Positions 50,401 to 61,217 of a stretch of DNA of 64,000 nt are shown here, piece by piece (the first letter of the stretch is position 1; each line of letters opens with the position of its first letter). The notes below the pieces were generated by a model. It ran no database searches, was not told the origin of the DNA, and was given only the letters and a program-made list of their open reading frames with translations. The translations under genes were made by a program, and so were the position numbers. The DNA comes from Owenia fusiformis (taxonomy: Eukaryota; Annelida; Polychaeta; Sabellida; Oweniidae), in contig CAIIXF020000006.1 of the NCBI GenBank assembly GCA_903813345.2, positions 40,310,848-40,374,847 of the forward strand. Direction: 5' to 3'.

Positions 50401-50408
50401 GTACTAGT

Positions 50409-50654
50409 ATGGCGGATCCGGGGGGGGCCCATGGGGCCAGGCCCCCCCCCCCCCCCCTCTAAGTTGGGCCCAGAAAAAACAAGGGCCAAAAAAGGCCTTC
50501 AGGCACCAAAAAGTGGGCCTTTTTGGTCATTACTAGGCCTTCTAAGGCCTTATTTTTTAATTTCAGACCAAATTTTGAAGAAAATGGGCCTCAAGTTTTT
50601 TTCTATGCCCGACAATTTGGGTCCCCTCCCTTGTTGGTTCCTGGATCCGCCACT
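50409..50654. mobile_element. hAT-like MITE nested near the right end of the composite element
   Basis: The ends are atggcggatccgg and ctggatccgccact, with 8-bp flanks gtactagt (50401-50408) and gtactaat (50655-50662), 7 of 8 identical. The interior has C and G runs and many gggcc blocks. An 8-bp duplication and ends of this kind are usual for hAT elements. Confidence 0.7.
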
Positions 50655-50806
50655 GTACTAATATTCTTTGGTTTTTGGGCGCCATGCCTCGTCTTTACCA
50701 TCACCCTTGAAATTAGGTCCGCTCACTAAGCATAGGGTGGGATCTGTTACAGTATATTGGTTCTTAATAAGCTGTATCGGGGTATTTTAAGTGGGATTCC
50801 AATATA

Positions 50807-51885
50807 CGAGGGTTGATCAGGAATTTCTGGACCGTTGGCTCTATTTTTGCCATTTTTTTTATCCTTTCTTGATGATTTTTTCACACAATATAACCCAAAT
50901 ATATAGGATCACACCATGAATATTTCACTGTTCTATGACATCATTATCCTTTTATTCTTGCAACCATGGTAACCGATGACGCGACAAGGTGGAGCTCAGA
51001 AAAAATAACAAATTTGAAAAATCAACAGTAGTTTTATATGATGTTTGGACACTGTATTCATTGCTGAATATGTGTGTATGTATACTGTAATGGGTTGTAT
51101 TATATCATGAACTACATTCATTAATGTAACATTCATTAATGTTTATAGTAACTGTCATTATTCTTCCAACAATTGTAATCCTTCAAAGTAGTTACAAGAA
51201 TTTTGTAAGCATTTGTCATGAAAGGCTTGATACAGACCGTCTTTGCCTACAAAATGTGATTGTTTCCATCGGTTGTGGCCATGTACCACACACACCGTAT
51301 CTCCCAGAATTAGCAGGGTGTGATTTCTATCTTTTCCCAACAGTGAAGAACAAATTATGAGGTATCCACTTTGAGGACATTACTGAGATCATTCAGGAAT
51401 TCACACACCATTCACAGGAATTCACACACGTTACAAAGTAGGCAAAGGCGGTCTGTATCACGTCTTTCAGGACTGGGTGAAAAGGCATAACAAATGCTAA
51501 CAAAGTGCTGGTAACTACTTTGAAGGATTAGAATTGATGGAAGAATAATACTAGTTACTATGAACATAAATGAATATACTTAATGAAATAATACAACCTA
51601 TACATTATGTCAAATATTCAGCAATGAATACAGTGTCCACGTGTGTCTTAACATCATATAAAATTACTGTAGATTTTTCAAATTTTGGTATTTTTCTGAG
51701 CTCCACCTTGTCGCGTCACAAGTTACCATGGTAACAAAAATAACAGGATAATAATGTCATAGATCAATGAAATCTTCATGGTGTGATCCTATATATTTGG
51801 GTTATATTATGTGAAAAATCATCAAGAAAGGATAGAGAATGGCAAAAATAGAGCCAACGGTCCAAAAATTCCTGATCACCCCTCG
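50807..51885. mobile_element. Self-complementary mariner-type element remnant
   Basis: The ends cgagggttgatcaggaattt and aaattcctgatcacccctcg are flanked by TA (50805-50806, 51886-51887), as in Tc1/mariner elements. The arms at 50807-51258 and 51441-51885 are inverted copies of each other over about 450 bp. Both contain the transposase C-terminus, facing opposite ways. Confidence 0.75.
51295..51545 (+). pseudogene. Mariner transposase C-terminal fragment
   Basis: At 51295-51357 the plus strand reads PYLPELAGCDFYLFPTVKN, matching the PYSPDLAPCDFFLFPKLK segment of mariner-type transposases, followed at once by a stop (51358-51360). The frame goes on as GIHFEDITEIIQEF. The region 51441-51545 reads LYHVFQDWVKRHNKC, a stop, then GNYFEGLEL, matching the family's C-terminal W...KC...GDYFEGL block. 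At least two stops and the lack of the N-terminal DNA-binding and first catalytic parts show that it is dead. Confidence 0.75.
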
Positions 51886-51924
51886 TACATTACATTAATC
51901 GAATAGTCTTAAGCAACATAAAGC

Positions 51925-52128
51925 AAAACCTGTACACCTGTCTGATCCGAACACTCCTCAGTGTGTACAATTTTGGTCCAATTTTTCAAAACCTGTACAC
52001 CTGTCTAATCCGAACACTCCTCAGTGTGTACAATTTTGATCCAATTTTTCAAAACCTGTGCACCTGTCTGGTCCGAACACTCCTAGGTGTGTTCACATTT
52101 GGTCAAATCTTTCAAAACCCTGTACACT
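51925..52128 (+). repeat. 63-bp tandem repeat, three and a half copies
   Basis: Units start with aaaacctgtacacctgtct at 51925, 51988 and 52051, exactly 63 bp apart, and contain ccgaacactcct and gtgtgtacaattttg. A partial fourth begins at about 52114. Confidence 0.85.
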
Positions 52129-52998
52129 TATAATATACAATATGATATTCGATAGGTCACAATACCACTTAACGGATTTGGTTCAAATTTCATAGAAAAT
52201 AATGTTTAATTTTTTGTCCGCCTTGGGGGAGCACTTTCAAATGTTAAATACATCAAGATCCCACTATAAACTATTTCCAAAATTGAAACGTATATGGCAA
52301 ATGAATTGAACCATGAGACGTTCTTCCTCATTGACCGGTTTTTTAAAGGCGAGACACAAAAACAGGCAACATTTGTCATGCACTAGTTTTGCCAAGCAAA
52401 TCTATTGACATGGTTGAAACAGTTAAAGTGGTTAATATGAAGAACATGATAAAACGGAAAAATTAGAAATTCGTTTCATAGTAAATGCATTTGTCGCATA
52501 GGACTGAACACATAATGTTATCTATCTTTTGTTTGAAGGCTTAAAATGATTTCAAGGAAATAAGTTGATCCACGTGCGATTCTACGAACGTGACCACCCG
52601 GAAATTGCCTTTTCCTTGCTTCATGGTGAGAAAATACGCAATGAAAAGTCACCACACGACCTCGTTCATCTGGGCAATGCTCTATGCCATGCAGAGTATT
52701 AGCAGATGTATTTCCTCTCTTACAAGAGGAGGGGAAACCCTAAGGTTCGGAGATGAACTCAACTTCCATAGATCACTATGTATGTCATCGCTGATTGGTC
52801 AAATTACATACTAGCAATAAACGGAATCAAAATGGCGGATTCAAAATTTTGTAGAAACGTTTCGAATGGTAATGTTCACTTTTAGCGTATTTACCAATAT
52901 TGTAATTTTACTCACTTGATAAAGAAAGATATATGGAATGTGTGGTATTAAGAAACTAAGTGGTAACATTTTGTAACAAACAAAATTTGGAAGCAAGA
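52129..52998. other. Stretch without recognised features
   Basis: No gene or repeat recognised; the frame at 52590-52814 lacks motifs and splice context. Confidence 0.45.
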
Positions 52999-53000
52999 TA

Positions 53001-54093
53001 TCGTCCAATTATTTCAACATTGTTACAATTGCATTTTCGGTGATATTGAGATATCAGAGGTTGAAGCTTAGGTCTTCATAACTTTTGAGTAGTAATTTTT
53101 AAAACTTATTTTTTCGTATAGGTAATTGTGTGTAGGCTTTGCAGAGCAAAAATCACTGATTAACAATAATAAAACACATCTTTTTTGATGGTTTCTTGTT
53201 TTTGAAACATCAAAATAACCCTGAAAACTGAATTTTGATTCACTTCCATTTTGTTATTGTCTCGTATACCATTATTCTGCCCATCTAATTATAAAGAATA
53301 AAATATGACTCGAGTCCCATATTGACTGATAAGGTACTGGATGAGCTTGGTCCATGTTTTTGCTTACAGTAATACATTTTTCTAATAATGTTAATTATGT
53401 GAAGTATATCATTTCTCATTGATTTTGAAAATAATAGGGTCTAGTTTTTTTCGTGCGAATTATTGCCATTTATACCCCCTGGCTACTTTTATGAGGGGGT
53501 ACTATGATAATCATCCATTATTTCAATAACATTCATATTTCTAGGGATTATGTATCTATATATAATTAGTTGCTATGACAAGTTTGATCATGATTGGTCA
53601 AGTGGTTGCCATAACAACACAACATAAGTGCAAAAATTGTAAATATTTTGGATAAATCCACCAGATCTTTAAAAGGTACATGACAATTAAGTTCACTGAA
53701 TGAACTTTTTTGTTACAAATAATCTCAAATCTGCTTTCTTTTGTTTATACTACATGTATGGTGTCATGATTTATGATCTCCTTTGTTAATTACCTGCAAA
53801 GTCTACTAGTAAGAGATCGTACCATTATTTCCACATTGTTAAAACTATTAGTCACATGATCAAAAGTATGTATCTGATTGGCTCTGCTGCCTACCCAAAC
53901 GGATATGACAAGGTGGTCCTAATTTTTTCCTCATTTTGCATTTATAACAATGTGGCACTGGATATCTCCAAAAGGGGATGATATCCATTGAAATGGACCT
54001 CAGAAATGAATTCCTCGTGAAAATTGAGAAAAAATATACTTATCTCAAAACCTGTGAAAGGGGAGTTATAACAATGTGGAAATAATGGGACGA
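53001..54093. mobile_element. 1.1 kb MITE with TA flanks
   Basis: The left end tcgtccaattatttcaacat and right end atgtggaaataatgggacga are inverted copies (about 25 bp, few mismatches), flanked by TA at 52999-53000 and 54094-54095. A third copy of the end sequence (atcgtaccattatttccaca) lies inside at about 53816. No transposase was seen. Confidence 0.65.
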
Positions 54094-54095
54094 TA

Positions 54096-55413
54096 TATAC
54101 AAGGTAATAATTCGGTCATCTCTTTAACTCAGGGGTTTTCCTTCCTCTTTTCCCTCCTCAGTATCTTTTGATCTTCTTTGGATTGTGGTTTGTCGTAACA
54201 GCGAAAACTGGTGAAACAATCATATTACAAAGTTTAATTAATTGTTTCTATATCATCAGTTTAGCTTTATTACTGTGCCTGCAAACCAAGGTTAAGCATA
54301 GTCATTCTAATATCATTCCAATTAAGAATATCGGATCTGAGTTCATAATTTACGTTTTTAGTAGTAGATAAGGTGAGCCCAACCTACCCAAATGTAATAG
54401 GTTATTAACTAATGCCAAGTTGGAAGTGAAGATAAAACGATCTAGGAGCATCCACGTATATCACGCGGGTCCAACTCTACACGAAGAAACCGTTAATTTG
54501 AATTTAAGACCTACCGGATGTTAGGAAATCAAGAATTGTGAGTCTCATACTTCACCGTTTTTCTTCAAACTTGTTCCATACAAAGCAAAACAAAATGTCT
54601 TTCTGTTGGTTCATTATTCTGTTATACAGAGCCCCTCCTTTTAGCGTTTGGGTCCCCAGTTGTAAGAAGCGCTTCTCAACAAGTTTGAAGAAAAACGGTG
54701 CAGTATGAGAGTCCTTGACAATCCTTGATTGGTAGGCCTTACATTTAAATTAACGTTTTTTCTTGGATAGTTGGACCCGCGTGATCTTATTTTATATCTG
54801 CAAATTGATTGAATACCGTATCGACTGATGTACATAATACTCATGAATAATTAATTAGTAGCAAATATGGGCAAATAATTTATTTTTTCTCCTTCCATCT
54901 CAAAGATCTGCAAATATTTGGAGAATATCCGGAATCCAGATGACAAGAATTCGACATGCCTCGCTGTAATTACGATGACACTATATCCTCTCGGTGGTGT
55001 GGTGAAAAAGCAATCAAAAAATGTCATCGACCAGATTTAAAGCACCAAACATCACCATATCAAACCACAGGGACCACAGGGACCACTGAGAGAAGATTTC
55101 TCCATTGATGAACAGCATATGTCATTCGAAGTATCATCCTATACTAAGGTGAATGACCCGAGATATCTTAGGCTGCAGATCACTGAATGATAACAACGTT
55201 TAGTTGAAGAGTGCCCTGGATTCTTTGAAAAAACTAGTATTTTCCTCAACTTACTCATTAAACTGACTAATGCGCTCCAAAGTAAACGCCATTACGGTAA
55301 AATTAGTAGTTTCAATTCAAAGAATAAATACAAATGCCTCTTTGACAGGTACTAAGGTTAAGTGAGAGCGATTGTTGTTTTTTTATTAAACGCTGAACGG
55401 TGCACTCACTTAC
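54096..55413. other. Stretch downstream of the 55617-55414 exon
   Basis: If the exon at 55414-55617 is real, this is its intron (minus strand). An inverted pair at about 54545-54577 and 54675-54702 (accgtttttcttcaaacttg against caagtttgaagaaaaacggt) is part of a small palindrome running from about 54455 to 54790. The part 55233-55375 has a diverged copy at about 59205-59355. Confidence 0.45.
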
Positions 55414-55617
55414 CAATGGATAGAGCAGCCCGTCGTTAGAATTCATACAAAGCACCCGAGTTCCGTCAAATATGTGTGACATGGAGCCGACCCTTTTACA
55501 AATTACATCACCCACCATAAGTTTGTCAACTAAATGTCCCATTTTGGATCGCTTATCAATAATCAAAAGCCTCTTTGTCTCCGGCGACTTTAAAACGTCA
55601 TCCAATTTGTCATACAT
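55414..55617 (-). CDS. Probable first coding exon of an unrecognised gene
   Basis: On the minus strand, an ATG at 55615-55617 opens 68 codons (204 bp). They end exactly at a strong donor, ttg|gtaagtgag (last exon base 55414), leaving phase 0. The peptide starts MYDKLDDVLKSPETKRLLII and ends NDGLLYPL. It is soluble-looking, with charged Lys/Asp runs, no signal peptide and no membrane segment; GHLVDKLMVGDVICKRVGS lies in the middle. No family was recognised. The open frame continues for 33 more codons past the donor, but that part is low-complexity (LSLSLNLS-like) and looks intronic. Composition is clearly less AT-rich than the flanks. The next exon was not found in this window. Confidence 0.5.
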
Positions 55618-56204
55618 TTCAGATCTATTTTAATTAACACACCGGAATAGCCTGACAACGGTAAAGTCATATACCGTTGTCACAAATGGCGGACATAACT
55701 AAGGAAATAATTATAATTAAGGAACAGTTATGATTTAAACATTAACAGGCGTCACGTTATCCAATCAAAACTTCCGCATGCCAATTGGAAACTGATGGAG
55801 GGGAGTGTAACTGTTCTGCTGCTGATTCGCCTTGAAAAAAGTAAGAGACTATTTCCCCGTTTGATTATGAGTATTACAATTCATTTCATCCCCCATGTTG
55901 GAAAAAAGTAAAAACACTAGCCATGATAAATGCGTTATAGATATAAATGACGAATAATGAGGTTTTGACAACGGATGTATCTCTTTTGTGGTGCAACCTA
56001 GAAGTCTTTAAGGAGCTACTTTTTAACCATCGGAAGTCCCTGGTGAACATTGGAGTAATTATTTACATGAATAACTCATTTTAAAACGATTTAGAAAATA
56101 ATGTAAATATGCGACAATTCCCTCCGGAATCTACCTTTACGTAACTACAGTAAAACTTATCCCTCTCAAAGTCAAGAGATTAACAATTACTTTATATTTT
56201 AGTC
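55618..56204. other. Region upstream of the 55617 exon
   Basis: No repeat or other exon recognised. A short inverted pair around 55650-55675 (tgacaacggt and accgttgtca) forms a small hairpin. Confidence 0.4.
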
Positions 56205-56388
56205 ACTGTTGGAAATATGATTTGATATTTATAGGATATCCTATGATTTTGAGGAATATCATTTTTATCTACGAGGTGATATTGATATCTGCACGAGAGA
56301 GCAAAGCGAATATCACCGAGTAGATTAAAATGATATTCTGAAAAAATATTCATAGGCTGTTCTTATTATCCTACAATTACAAGGAGTG
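56205..56388. mobile_element. Palindromic MITE-like element
   Basis: The arms are tcctatgattttgaggaata then tcatttttatctac on the left, and gtagattaaaatgatattctg then aatattcatagg on the right. The centre is cacgagagagcaaagcgaat. The plan is like 213-396 and 5842-5957: AT-rich arms with atatc/gatat words and a short GC-richer core. Confidence 0.55.
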
Positions 56389-56452
56389 TATTAAATGTAT
56401 AATATCATTAAAAAATGAATTTCATGCAAAATAGAGTCAATTTAGCGGGAAA

Positions 56453-56565
56453 TCAACAAGCAGAGTATATCGTCACAATATCCTCCGCATATTGGGGTTT
56501 CCAGAGTATATCGTCACGTTATCCTCCTCCCGGAGTATATCATCACGATATCCTCCGGTTATTCG
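56453..56565 (+). repeat. Short tandem repeat, about 50-bp period
   Basis: Three copies of agtatatc(g/a)tcac(a/g)atatcctcc, one degenerate. Confidence 0.6.
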
Positions 56566-57782
56566 TTTTGCCAATAAATATCAAATTTATTTTTAATGTT
56601 ATTATACATTTAGTACACTAAGTGTAGGATAATATTCCATATATTTTTAGTTATTCTATATTCATATTTCTTGTTTTGAAATAAGCCTCGTCAGTAGTTT
56701 CTTTTAATTTCCAAAACGTGAAAGTATCATGCATGACAATGTGTGATTACTGACGTCAATGGAAATTCAGGGCTCAATCATTCATTTAACAAAAACGCCG
56801 AGTGTCTGAATAAGCCTCAAACCACATCTATATTGTTCAACAAATGAAAATAGTGCACAATCAAGACACCCTAGATATTTTTGTATATTACTTTTACCAC
56901 AGATGCAATATTCGCCTTAATACAGTATCTACCGATCTACTTTCGCCGAAACAAATTAAATCTGGAATTTGAATATACCGTCCATAATCCATATGCTATC
57001 TGATTGGTCGTTCAATTTTTTTAATCTGAACGTGATTGGGTGCCTAGTTTAAGGCATGTGCGAGCGCCTGTCACTCGACGGGGATTCCCCTCAAGGGCCG
57101 CGGAATCAATTGTGTTTAATTCTGACAGTTTATTGTTCTGTTGATTATTTCAATATATCGACAATAATTCTTTGATAACTTGGTCTCAAAATATGCTTAA
57201 GGTATGTGAGATTATAAGTAATTATATCGGGACATCATTGTTTGTCCAGGAGAAACCCATGGTATAATGCATCTTTAAAGATCGATTAAAAATCGGATAC
57301 ACTTTCTAAAAAAACACAATGTGATCAATGGCCTTTAGCTTACTATTTGAATCTCTTTTACGACGTCCCTTTGTCGTTATATCAGTTGTTAACAATGCTT
57401 ATTAGTTTCTTTTCATTGATGATGGGTGATAACATTCCTTTCTTGCATTAACACATATCTTATGTAATCAATCATTTTTCTGGCTGACCAATAAGAAATA
57501 CGTTCGGTAATCCGATGTAACAAACAGATTTAGACAGCTTTAATGCGATAAAATGGCAATGCTCTGTTCACGATGCCGGTCACCTTGAAAATCATTTCAT
57601 TGAACCTTTCTACATACGTGCTGACATACCCAGTGGTACCTGACATCATTCTGTCTTTAATAATATACGATTTAGTAACCGTAAGCCAATAACCTAGGCA
57701 ACTGGTTAAGTCACCCTTCAAGATCGGGCCTCGCTGAGTTTAGAGAAGATGTGAATAAATTACGTTGTATTATTTGTAAAAT
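56566..57782. other. Stretch without recognised features
   Basis: No gene, RNA or repeat supported; the minus frame at 57530-57721 has no motif. Confidence 0.45.
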
Positions 57783-57787
57783 ACACG

Positions 57788-57974
57788 CAGGCCCGTAGCC
57801 AGGGGGGTTCAGGTGAACCCCTCCCCCCCCTGGCCAAAATTTCTTTCAAAATCATGCAGTTTTTTACCATTCTGACTATTTTTTGAGTGATTTTTGGCCA
57901 AATTTGCCAAAGTGAGCCCCCTAGATTTTTTTGGAAACGTGAACACCCCTTGGAAAATTCTGGCTACGGGCCTG
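57788..57974. mobile_element. 187-bp MITE with 5-bp TSD (CAGGCCCG ends)
   Basis: It begins caggcccgtagccagg and ends tctggctacgggcctg. The flanks are acacg on both sides (57783-57787, 57975-57979). The interior phrase atgcagttttttaccattct is shared with the copy at 60979-61217. Compatible with hAT elements that make 5-bp duplications. Confidence 0.8.
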
Positions 57975-57979
57975 ACACG

Positions 57980-59619
57980 TACATGTATCATAATTTACCT
58001 TATCTAAAATAAGTAAATAACATACGGGTCTAGGACCATAATATTGCCATGCATAGGGATGTGACATTTACATTCCGCTACAATAGTTGAGGTTTTGTCA
58101 CTTGAAACTAGCAGAAGCACATGGACGTTTGCAAATGAAAAAAAAATATACAAACAAAATTGTACATTGTTCCCAAAATTAAAGATGGCCGACATACCAT
58201 GAATAATTCGTATTTGGATGAAACTAAGTGAATCGAAACTTCAGGATCTGCTAGGTAATTATTTTCAAAGCCATCATATGATGTGAAAATCAGATCTATC
58301 ATCTAGAACTATCAATTAGGCTCACAAATGTACTGTTAAAACCCGATGAATTTTAAAAAATCGATACTCAAAATGTCACCGATCAATTTGTGCATGTCAT
58401 TTGGGTCCTCTGCACGGATCTGAAGTCAATTTGAATCTAGGTGTAGACGAAGTTGTACCATACACGAGAGCTCTTCAAACGGGAGGTAACTAAACTGAAC
58501 TAAATTTGATTTCGAAAAATTGTATTATTTCACTAACAGGGGAACAAAAAGCCTGAGGCATTCCTAACTTATCAGACAGTGGAAGATGACAATCAAATGA
58601 GCATTCAAGATCACCCATGGTCATAGCGACATAATAACTAATGGATGGATATTTTCTCATATGACTTTTTGCAACCTAATCATTTCCCAGTAGGCGCTCT
58701 TTGGCGCCAGAGAAGCCCTTCTCACGATATCAGGTAAATTAACGATATGAAAATTAATATGTTGATACATATATCTTCCAACTTCAGCCATGTTGTTTAT
58801 TTCTTCACTCGATACTGTTATGATTAGTTTGGTTCAACAACACCATTTATCAATATATTCTTAACTCTTGGTAAAAGAGGTGACTAAAGTAATAAAGAAG
58901 TAAATTAGAAATTACCGAGCAACACATTACGAAATGCAATACGTTTTATTTTGTTGTTGTTGTTTTTGTCGTTCATAAAGAAATAAATGAATGTAGAAAA
59001 CAAAGAATACATTACACCATCGGCTTTGTATGTTCACCAGGTACATAACAATGTTAACAGTATAGTTACTGCATGTTCTACATACTTCAAGGAAGTGGAA
59101 ATAAAATAGAAAAATATCCAATACATTACACCATCGGCTAAAAAATGTATCGATCAGACGTATCACAAGTCCGTATATTGACGTAGAGACCCCTTTGATA
59201 ACTGAGAAAACGATTGTATTTTAACTTATTCATTAGCTGACTAGTATGTTACAAATTAAACGCTTTTCTAAATTAGTAGTTCCCGAGAATTGATATAAAT
59301 ACCTCTTGACAGGCACTTAGGTAAAATGATAGCTAAATTGTTTTACTAAACGTTACATCCTAATATACCGAGTGGGTATTACTTTAGATTAAAGAACTTA
59401 TTCCTTTGAAAGCATACGTAATGCGACCTGATTCTTGTTTTATACATTGACCTTAAGTATTGATAGCATGACGAAGTAGAGAATATACCCCAAAAATCAG
59501 GATCATAGGAATTCTGGGTGTTCCCCCCTTTTATCATGACGGAAGGAGACTTACCTTTTTGGATAGACGAGGGGGAATAATTGAAAATTGCAGCATTATC
59601 ACCGAGATTAATTGTTTAT
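57980..59619. other. Gene-free region
   Basis: No gene recognised. The phrase acattacaccatcggct occurs at about 59010 and 59124. About 59205-59355 is a diverged copy of the sequence flanking the exon at 55414 (shared aaattagtagtt and ttgacaggyact). Confidence 0.45.
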
Positions 59620-60412
59620 TATCCCAACGAACGAAGTTCGGTAGGGATATAGTGAAGCCCTCCGTCCGTCCGTCAGTCCGTCAGTCTGTCAGTCCGTCAG
59701 TCCGTCAGTCCGTCAGTCAGTCAGTCAGTCAGTCAGTCCGTCCGTCCGTCCGTCCGGAAGATAACTCAAATATTAGTAGACGGATTTTCTTCATATTTGG
59801 TGGAAAGATGTATATTGATGAATAGTTTTACGCAAAAAAAAAATTTCAAGATGGCCGCCGCTTTAAAAATGACGGGACTTTTTCGCAAAAATCATAAATT
59901 TTTCATTCTAAACCAAAGTAATTAATATTATTGTTTGAAATTTTGGTAGTATATTTGCAACATCTATCTATTTCACATATATTCCGTGTTTTTCATCCTG
60001 ACCCCCAGGGGCTGTGTATGGGGGGTCAGGAAAACAGAAATGTTCGCTAATTTTTAGATCTTTCTGAACTATAGCTTTATTATACTCAAATGAAAGGCAA
60101 TTTAGAGTAGATTGCAAATATTGTATCTTTTTTCTGGTTCGAGCCTCGTAAAATTCAAAATGGCCGTCTAATGTACGATTTCGCAATCATTTTTCGATCC
60201 CTTCAAAGTATGGCTATATTATACTCAAATTGAAGGAATTTTGGAGTAGATCACAATTATGCTATTATTTTTCAGATTTGTAACTCAGAAAATTCAAAAT
60301 GGCTGCTTTGCAGGAATTCGCAATTCTAAAATCTAAATTTTTCAATTTTAACCAAAGTAATGAGTATAATTGATTGGAATTCGGTAATTGATATTTTGTT
60401 CGTTGGGATTTG
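59620..60412. mobile_element. 790-bp element with short inverted ends and CCGT/CAGT array
   Basis: The ends are atcccaacgaac (59620) and gttcgttgggat (to 60412). A (ccgt)n/(cagt)n array fills 59660-59757. The rest has three diverged copies of a unit of about 180 bp with ttcaagatggccgc / ttcaaaatggcc and aaccaaagtaat. The Ser/Val-rich frame at 59559-59825 is the simple repeat read in frame. Confidence 0.6.
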
Positions 60413-60978
60413 CTACTCCGCGGAGTTGCCATTATCTAGTTTAAAATTAGGTCTGGAGGTGAGCGCAACTTAATGAATGGATCTCTAATCAGCCACTTCT
60501 ATATTATATCATCTTTGACTATGACATTGACTTTTATCTCCATCCTATATTCCTAGAGAGAAGGATAAAGGGGGGGGGAGAGTTCAGGGTCTTTTAAGCA
60601 AGACTTATATTTTCAAGTCATGATCATTTATGATTAAAGCGGCAGAAAAGATTAGCGAGTGCAAAATGTAAAAAGAAACTTTATTTCCAATACCTCCAAA
60701 TTTTCTCAATTTTTTCCTCAATAACAATAGGTCCACAATTGATGATTTTGATGACATTTTGAAAATCGACATTTCCATGTTAACCAATTTGGTTTTCCTG
60801 AAGTTAAGTATGCACTTTAATGAATATTTAGTTTCTCGGACACTCTGTACATTGCGAACTTTCTTGACTTAGCTATTAATTTTGGTTTGACACGGTTTAA
60901 TTGCGATTAAAACAAATAAGGCTATTTTGGGAAGAATTGCTTAAGCCTAATGCGGGCAACATATTTTTCATAACACTA
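60413..60978. other. Stretch without recognised features
   Basis: No gene or repeat recognised apart from a G run at 60571-60579. Confidence 0.4.
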
Positions 60979-61217
60979 ACGGGCACGGGGGTCAGATGAC
61001 CCCCTCCCCCTGGTGTTTCCAAAGTTGAAGAGCTACAGTAAAAATTAATTTACAATATTATAGGTCACTTAATTAAAAAATCGTTCATGCAGTTTTTCAC
61101 CATTCTGAGCACTTTTTAAGTGATTTTGGCCATTTTAGGACCAAAATTGTCACAAGTGGACCCCCCTGGAATTTTGCAAAAAGTGACCCCCCTTGGTAAA
61201 TCCTGGCTACGGGCCTG
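60979..61217. mobile_element. Second copy of the CAGGCCCG-type MITE, left end decayed
   Basis: The right end tcctggctacgggcctg and the interior catgcagtttttcaccattc match 57788-57974. The left end (gggcacgggggtcag) is altered, and no TSD can be seen. About 50 bp of extra sequence sits in the left part. Confidence 0.65.

Larger units (their letters stand above)
44375..50740. mobile_element. Composite 6.4 kb element with matching inverted ends
   Basis: The sequence from 44375 (caccctatgct-agtgagcgg, then acctaatttcaagggtgatg and gtaaagacgaggcagggcgc) reappears in reverse complement ending at about 50740, a terminal inverted repeat of about 66 bp with few mismatches. Between the ends lie a 2.6 kb palindrome with CXC-protein fragments, a 20-bp minisatellite, an interrupted ORF with a nested MITE, a 35-bp minisatellite and a nested hAT-like MITE. 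The TSD is not clear. No transposase was recognised unless one of the broken ORFs is it. Confidence 0.65.

Noticed and set aside
50398-50661. Proline/glycine-rich 87-residue ORF
   Set aside because: It coincides with the hAT-like MITE and its C and G runs.
44375-50740. Polinton/Maverick element
   Set aside because: No polymerase B, integrase, ATPase or protease frames were recognised, and the ends do not begin AG with a 6-bp duplication.
59559-59825. Ser/Val/Arg-rich ORF of 88 residues
   Set aside because: It is the ccgt/cagt simple repeat read in frame.
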